A DNA stretch of 37,095 nucleotides, from positions 1 to 37,095 of the forward strand of contig CANKRG010000019.1 of assembly GCA_947485165.1 (NCBI GenBank), written 5' to 3'. Position numbers and translations under genes: made by a program. This document shows, piece by piece, positions 33,300 through 37,095 of this stretch; within the stretch, counting starts at the first letter, position 1, and every line of letters starts with the position of its first letter. The DNA is from Comamonadaceae bacterium. Its GTDB lineage: Bacteria; Pseudomonadota; Gammaproteobacteria; Burkholderiales; Burkholderiaceae_C. The notes beneath the pieces are model-generated. The model was given only the letters and a program-made list of their open reading frames with translations. It ran no database searches and was not told the DNA's origin.

Positions 33300-34130
33300 T
33301 CAATGGAACAAAAAATACGCCGCCAGCACATACAACACACTTGCGAACACTTTTTTCAGTGGTGCAATGTCGATCTTGTGCGCAGTTTTGGCGCCTAGCG
33401 GGGCTGTGCACATGCTGGCTAGGGACACGATGATGACGCCGGGGAGGTAAAGGTAGCCTAGATTGCCGCTAAAACCGGTTGATCCGTTCAGCATAGGCGG
33501 TAAGTTCCAGCCTGCCCAGATGTAGCCCAGCGTACCCGCGAAGGCGATGGGGAAGCCCAGGGCGGAGGAGGTGGCTACGGCGTTGTGGATCTTGACGTTG
33601 CTCCACGTCATGAACGGCACGGAGATAAACGCGCCGCCAGCACCGACGATGGATGACAGACCGCCAATCAAACCACCCACGCTGAACATGCCCACAAAGC
33701 CAGGCAGCACGCGGCCGGGCATTGGTTTGCGGTTCAAAAACATCTGCGTGGCAGAAAAGGCGACGAAAACGGCGAAAAGCACGCTCAAAATTTTGCCAGG
33801 CAGCGCCACGGCGAGCTGCGCACCAATCAGTGAGCCTAATAAGATACCCGGCGCAAGCGCAATGGCCACCGGCCACAGCACCGCGCCGCGCTTGTGGTGC
33901 GCCCAAACGGATGATAGGGAGGTGAAGCAAATGGTGGCCAGCGAGGTGGCGACGGCCATTTTCACGATGTGCTCGGTGGGGAAGCCCTTGCTGGTCAAAA
34001 TGAAGGTGATAAAAGGCACCATCAACATGCCGCCGCCAATGCCGAGCAAACCTGCCAAAAAGCCAGTGCACAGGCCAAGTGTGAGCAACTCGACCACGAG
34101 CACGGGGTCAAGCAAAGTAAAGAATGACAT
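33300..34130 (-). CDS. TSUP family permease (TauE/SafE type)
   Basis: The 276-residue membrane protein has about eight helices in two related halves. Each half starts with the TSUP motif: Gly-Leu-Leu-Gly-Ile-Gly-Gly-Gly-Met-Leu-Met-Val-Pro (about 27-39) and Ser-Ile-Val-Gly-Ala-Gly-Gly-Ala-Phe-Ile-Ser-Val-Pro (about 160-172). Family members move sulfite, sulfoacetate, taurine-derived or other small anions; the substrate here is open. It stands alone, with no sulfur genes beside it. Confidence 0.85.
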   Translation of the reverse strand: MSFFTLLDPVLVVELLTLGLCTGFLAGLLGIGGGMLMVPFITFILTSKGFPTEHIVKMAVATSLATICFTSLSSVWAHHKRGAVLWPVAIALAPGILLGSLIGAQLAVALPGKILSVLFAVFVAFSATQMFLNRKPMPGRVLPGFVGMFSVGGLIGGLSSIVGAGGAFISVPFMTWSNVKIHNAVATSSALGFPIAFAGTLGYIWAGWNLPPMLNGSTGFSGNLGYLYLPGVIIVSLASMCTAPLGAKTAHKIDIAPLKKVFASVLYVLAAYFLFH

Positions 34131-34215
34131 AAGAGCAGTAAATGGGGGGAAGGGGTGTTGGTAGCTGTAAACGGACGTTTAAGTCAGAGTTTAAGCCAAA
34201 ACGCAAGCAAAATAA

Positions 34216-34391
34216 GGTTGTCTGCGAATGCTGCTGAACCGGCATCCTGAACCGGGGTTCAGGTGGGCAAGGTCAGCCTCGCTTTGGGTTCATCTAACGC
34301 GAGACGATCACGCTAGCAAGACGATATTCCAAGCCCGAGCTTTAAAAGCATTGGTTCTAGGAATTCACAGCTCAGCAAGCACCGCAGACAA
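34216..34391 (-). ncRNA. ssrS: 6S RNA
   Basis: The region downstream of zapA on the same strand folds as 6S RNA. The 5' TTGTCTGCG and 3' CGCAGACAA pair as the closing stem, and GC/GCTG continue it. The 3' half contains CACCTGAACCCCGGTTCAGG, which is the conserved 6S hairpin, and the 5' half has CTCGGGCTTGGAATATCGTC, as I recall from beta-proteobacterial 6S. The predicted length is about 176 nt. The RNA binds sigma-70 polymerase in stationary phase. A TACAAT -10 (34396-34401) lies just upstream. The remaining 85 nt to the TSUP gene show nothing further. Confidence 0.85.
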
Positions 34392-34395
34392 GGTA

Positions 34396-34401
34396 ATTGT
34401 A
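34396..34401 (-). promoter_or_regulatory. -10 element of ssrS
   Basis: TACAAT on the minus strand, about six bases before the predicted 5' end of the 6S RNA. No convincing -35 is seen at 16-18 bp. Confidence 0.5.
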
Positions 34402-34463
34402 GACCTGCAAACCGTGAATGGGAAGCGCAAAGCGGTTGAAATTTGGATTTTTACAAACTTAAT

Positions 34464-34493
34464 CTGCAGGTTACTTAAAAAGTAACTTTGCAG
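34464..34493 (-). terminator. Hairpin between zapA and ssrS
   Basis: CTGCAAAGTTACTT and AAGTAACCTGCAG form a stem of about 13 bp with one bulge and a short T/A loop. It begins 13 nt after the zapA stop. There is only a weak T-rich stretch after it, so it may be a partial terminator or a processing site in a zapA-6S read-through transcript. Confidence 0.55.
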
Positions 34494-34505
34494 CTTGCTT
34501 TTATG

Positions 34506-34826
34506 TTAAAGCAAACGACCGTCGTCACCCAAAGCTTCGTCTAGCTTGGCAATCAAGTCGGTGAGTTGTTGGCGGGGTGCCGCTTCAAGGTCGAGTTGGG
34601 CGACTTCAACTGGGGCAGCGTTGGTCGATATTTCATTCACCTCAAAAGCCAAGTTCAGCGCTGCCAGCACGGCAATCCGGTCACGGGCTTTGATTTTGGC
34701 GGCATCGCGGATTTTGCACATCGCGGCGTCCACTTTGCCCACCGCTGCCATCATTTGCGCTTCGCCGCCTTCTGGGCAGCCAAGCAAATAGCTTTGGCTC
34801 ATGATTTGTACTTCAATTTGCTTCAT
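34506..34826 (-). CDS. zapA: Cell division protein ZapA
   Basis: The 106-residue protein stabilises FtsZ filaments at the division site. The N-terminal domain starts Lys-Gln-Ile-Glu-Val-Gln-Ile-Met-x-Gln-Ser-Tyr, with Cys-Pro-Glu-Gly-Gly-Glu following. The middle has the conserved Ala-Arg-Asp-Arg-Ile-Ala-Val-Leu-Ala-Ala-Leu-Asn-Leu-Ala block and a C-terminal coiled coil. Its start overlaps the stop of the upstream zapB-like gene as ATGA, and 6S RNA lies downstream, the standard arrangement. Confidence 0.92.
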   Translation of the reverse strand: MKQIEVQIMSQSYLLGCPEGGEAQMMAAVGKVDAAMCKIRDAAKIKARDRIAVLAALNLAFEVNEISTNAAPVEVAQLDLEAAPRQQLTDLIAKLDEALGDDGRLL

Positions 34827-35074
34827 GCGCTTTCTTTCATGGATTCGCTGCCCATGGTTTCGGGCAAGCGCTCTAGCAAAGCATCCACCCGCGCACGCGC
34901 TGCGCCTAGGCGAGACTTGAGCGAGTCGCGCTCATGCGTGAGCAAGGCAAGCTGCTCGGTCAGCAAAGCATTGGTTCGTTGCAATTCAAGATGCCGCACG
35001 AGCAAGCGCTCAACGCGTTCTGTCACTTGGTCAAGTTGTGTCTGCTGGGTGTGTTTTTGCATGGCAGGTGACAT
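34823..35074 (-). CDS. ZapB-like coiled-coil protein upstream of zapA
   Basis: The 83-residue protein is almost wholly a predicted coiled coil with heptad leucines (about residues 8-70). Small proteins of this kind precede zapA in most beta- and gammaproteobacteria and are thought to help ZapA. The ATG at 35074 is chosen; the frame begins four codons earlier at a TTG, and a second ATG is at 35062, and none has a strong Shine-Dalgarno. It is not certain that it is orthologous to E. coli ZapB. Confidence 0.8.
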   Translation of the reverse strand: MSPAMQKHTQQTQLDQVTERVERLLVRHLELQRTNALLTEQLALLTHERDSLKSRLGAARARVDALLERLPETMGSESMKESA

Positions 35075-35135
35075 TGTAGAGGTCAACCCTGTTTTTTGTA
35101 GGGAAATTGCAAGCTTGGCGCTTAGAATAGCGGCT

Positions 35136-35360
35136 GTTGGTGCTCGCAGTGTGGTTCACACGCTGCAGTTCAACGGGAAATAGGGGGGTGAAGTGGTACT
35201 TATATCGATTTAAGCTGCCTTTTGCCCAACCTGTGCTGCCCCCGCAACGGTAAGTGAACGAATTTTTATAAATTCTGCTTCCATCTCAGCCACTGAGCGT
35301 TTTGAACACATGCTTGGGAAGGCGATGGAGGTTGTTTCACCAGCCCGGATACCGGCCAAC
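35136..35360 (+). ncRNA. Cobalamin (B12) riboswitch
   Basis: The conserved aptamer blocks occur in order: GGTGCTC at the 5' end, AACGGGAAATAGGGGGGTG, GCTGCCCCCGCAACGGTAAG (the B12 box region), AGCCACTG, GGGAAGGCGATGGAG and CAGCCCGGATACCGGCC at the 3' end. A -10-like TAGAAT is at 35123-35128, giving a transcript start at the first base of the element. The following 116 nt to the btuB ATG contain further stems (GGTTGC/GGCAACC around a TACAAGTT/AACTTGTA hairpin, and GCTGTCG/CGACGGC), which probably form the expression platform. Bound cobalamin would lower receptor synthesis. Confidence 0.93.
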
Positions 35361-35476
35361 AAGGTGGTTGCACGTCAAAAATACAAGTTTGAACTTGTAA
35401 ATTTGAGGGCAACCGTTACGCCCAAGTGCTGTCGGGGACGACGGCAAAGGGTTTCAATCTTGGTATCTTTATTTAA

Positions 35477-37095
35477 ATGAAAACTTGCATTTCCTCATTG
35501 CGCCTCGCTGCGCTTCCGCTCGCCTTGGCATCCGCATTTGCTGCACCTAGCGTGTTTGCACAAACTCAGCCTGTAACCACCTTGAATGAAGTTTTGGTGA
35601 CCGCAAACCGGGCACCTGGATCGCGTGAGTCTCAACCTTTCGGCACCAGTGTTATTTCCGCCGAAGACATTCAACGCGCGGGCGCAGTGACTGTTAACGA
35701 CGCCATCATGCGCATTCTGGGCATTCCCGGACGCCAAGATTACTATGGCGGTGGCGACTACGCCCTGGACTTGCGCGGTTTTGGAACCACCGCTGACAGC
35801 AACCAAGTCGTGATCGTGGACGGCATCCGCATCAATGAAGCGGACCTGGGTGGTACCCGTCTGGCCGGGATTCCGATTGAATCCGTGGTGCAAATCGAAG
35901 TAATTCGGGGCAGTGGCGCCGTGCTATATGGTGAAGGTGCAACGGGAGGGGTCATCATCATCACCACCAAGGCTGGAAAAGGAATAGCGCGCAATAACAG
36001 CGCGTCCTTGTATGCCGCTGTGGGTAGCTACGGGCTGCGCGAACAGCGCGCCAATGCAACGCTGGCTAGCGGCGGCTTTTCGCTCGATGTCAATGCCATG
36101 AACCGCAGCACCGACAACCACCGCGACAATTTTCGCTCTGATACGGATGCCGTGTCGGCTGTGGCGCAATGGAGCAATGACTGGCTGCGTGCAGGTGCAC
36201 GCGTCGCGCAAGATGGGCTGAACACGGGCATGCCTGGCTCACTCACCGCCAGTGAGTACCAAAGCAACCCCCGTCAGACCACAAAACCCAATGACAAGGC
36301 TTCCATCGATAACAACCGCAACAGCTTGTTTGCCGAGGCCTCGCTGGGCGACTGGCTGCTGGCGGCCGATGCGGGCTGGCGGGAGAAAAAGCTGCGCAGT
36401 TCGGGCGTGGGTTTCTACGGTCCCTACACGTATGACTACGATGTCAAAGCCACAAACTACGCCTTGCGCGCTGTGCATAGCGCCAAGTTGTCCGCGTTCA
36501 CCAACAGCCTGACGTTCGGCACGGACTACAGTTCTTGGCAACGTGATTCCCTGGGTGCCTATCCTTCTACCGCCAATCAGTCTTCCCACGCGTGGTATGC
36601 GCGCAATGAGTTGACACGGGCTGCCACTGGAACTGCCTTGACCCTGGGTCTTCGCACAGAGCGCATTAACAAAACAAACACGAATTCAGTAGTCGACCTG
36701 GCAGGCCGTGAAAACGCCTGGGAGTTGGGGCTGAGCCAACCCATCAGCCCAGTTGCTTCTGTATATGCACGCGCAGGGCGCAGCTTTCGCTTGGCAAATG
36801 TGGATGAATTTGGTTTCACCTCGCCTGGCTTGAGCTTGCTGCCGCAGCGCTCCAAAGACATGGAGCTGGGCACACGCTGGAGCTACGGAAAAGGCAAAGC
36901 TGAAATCCGTGTTTATCGCAGTGACCTGAGCAATGAGATCGGATATGACCCATTAGCTGTTGGGCCATATGGCTCTGGTGCCAACGTCAATTTTGATCCT
37001 GCGCGACGTCAAGGTTTGGAGTTGGAATTTTTGCACGCAATCACACAAACCGTAGATGTGCGGGCCAATGCGGCACTGCGCAAGGCCAGCTTCAG
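35477..37095 (+). CDS. btuB: BtuB-like TonB-dependent receptor, 5' part
   Basis: About 540 residues are present and the gene continues past the window. There is a signal peptide (Leu-Ala-Leu-Ala-Ser-Ala-Phe-Ala-Ala, cleavage after Ser-Val-Phe-Ala near residue 28), then a TonB-box-like Leu-Asn-Glu-Val-Leu-Val-Thr-Ala-Asn-Arg. The plug domain has Asp-Leu-Arg-Gly-Phe-Gly and Val-Val-Ile-Val-Asp-Gly-Ile-Arg-Ile-Asn, with Glu-Val-Ile-Arg-Gly-Ser-Gly-Ala-Val-Leu-Tyr-Gly at about 135-150. Beta-barrel strands follow. Together with the cobalamin riboswitch in front, this indicates outer-membrane uptake of vitamin B12 or another corrinoid. Confidence 0.88.
   Translation, partial: MKTCISSLRLAALPLALASAFAAPSVFAQTQPVTTLNEVLVTANRAPGSRESQPFGTSVISAEDIQRAGAVTVNDAIMRILGIPGRQDYYGGGDYALDLRGFGTTADSNQVVIVDGIRINEADLGGTRLAGIPIESVVQIEVIRGSGAVLYGEGATGGVIIITTKAGKGIARNNSASLYAAVGSYGLREQRANATLASGGFSLDVNAMNRSTDNHRDNFRSDTDAVSAVAQWSNDWLRAGARVAQDGLNTGMPGSLTASEYQSNPRQTTKPNDKASIDNNRNSLFAEASLGDWLLAADAGWREKKLRSSGVGFYGPYTYDYDVKATNYALRAVHSAKLSAFTNSLTFGTDYSSWQRDSLGAYPSTANQSSHAWYARNELTRAATGTALTLGLRTERINKTNTNSVVDLAGRENAWELGLSQPISPVASVYARAGRSFRLANVDEFGFTSPGLSLLPQRSKDMELGTRWSYGKGKAEIRVYRSDLSNEIGYDPLAVGPYGSGANVNFDPARRQGLELEFLHAITQTVDVRANAALRKASF

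Noticed and set aside
33547-34164. A 205-codon open frame opposite the TSUP permease gene
   Set aside because: The permease on the other strand has clear family motifs and membrane helices; this frame has neither.
34230-34270. GAACCGG/CCGGTTC palindromes as another dispersed repeat
   Set aside because: They belong to the conserved hairpin of the 6S RNA.

Overview
The window looks like chromosome of a betaproteobacterium of the Burkholderiales, most likely a Comamonadaceae member of moderate GC content (Rhodoferax/Polaromonas-like). The basis is the protein sequences, the gene neighbourhoods (mltG-tmk-holB-tatD, trxA-rho, zapB-zapA-6S RNA) and the style of small dispersed repeats. The genus is a guess. 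No phage, plasmid, transposase, tRNA, rRNA or CRISPR array was seen.

Layout. 1-1753: end of a GNAT acetyltransferase gene, the decayed remnant of a P-type ATPase, and ygfZ. 1832-6377: rightward mltG-tmk-holB-tatD-ankyrin gene, with three joints overlapping or 1 nt apart. 6414-8346: leftward trxA-rho. 8422-16021: a rightward AddB/AddA-type helicase-nuclease pair and an HI0933-like flavoprotein. 16036-18457: leftward 2-hydroxyacid dehydrogenase, a small conserved protein and lexA with a clear SOS box. 18625-21645: asparaginase, O-acetylhomoserine sulfhydrylase (leftward) and a CBS-domain protein. 21688-28941: a probable oxalate module, consisting of a tripartite tricarboxylate transporter (tctC-tctB-tctA), a Crp/Fnr-type regulator, oxalyl-CoA decarboxylase and formyl-CoA:oxalate CoA-transferase. 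29088-37095: PAS protein, murI, fumarase, nhaA, a TSUP permease, 6S RNA downstream of zapA and a zapB-like gene, then a cobalamin riboswitch in front of a BtuB-like TonB receptor that runs off the window.

Two things stand out. (1) The oxalate module has its own regulatory logic readable in the sequence. The regulator carries the FNR-type E-x-x-S-R recognition helix. The matching palindrome TTGAC-N4-GTCAA occurs just upstream of the transporter operon and between the regulator and oxc, there at the spacing expected for class II activation from a good -10 element. The regulator lacks the FNR iron-sulfur cysteines, so its signal is unknown. The natural reading is a self-controlled oxalate uptake and decarboxylation regulon using a TTT transporter.

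(2) The window is seeded with small palindromic repeats of several families. One is an approximately 57-bp family with ten copies, seven lying wholly inside genes (ygfZ, tmk, addB, addA twice, ansA, murI) without breaking the frame. Copies in the same orientation and frame give recognisably similar peptides in unrelated proteins, much like Rickettsia palindromic elements. A second family resembling dRS3-type ATTCCC/GGGAAT palindromes sits in addB and inside the 5' end of the ankyrin gene. addB and addA together hold six such insertions plus an in-frame 9-bp tandem repeat.
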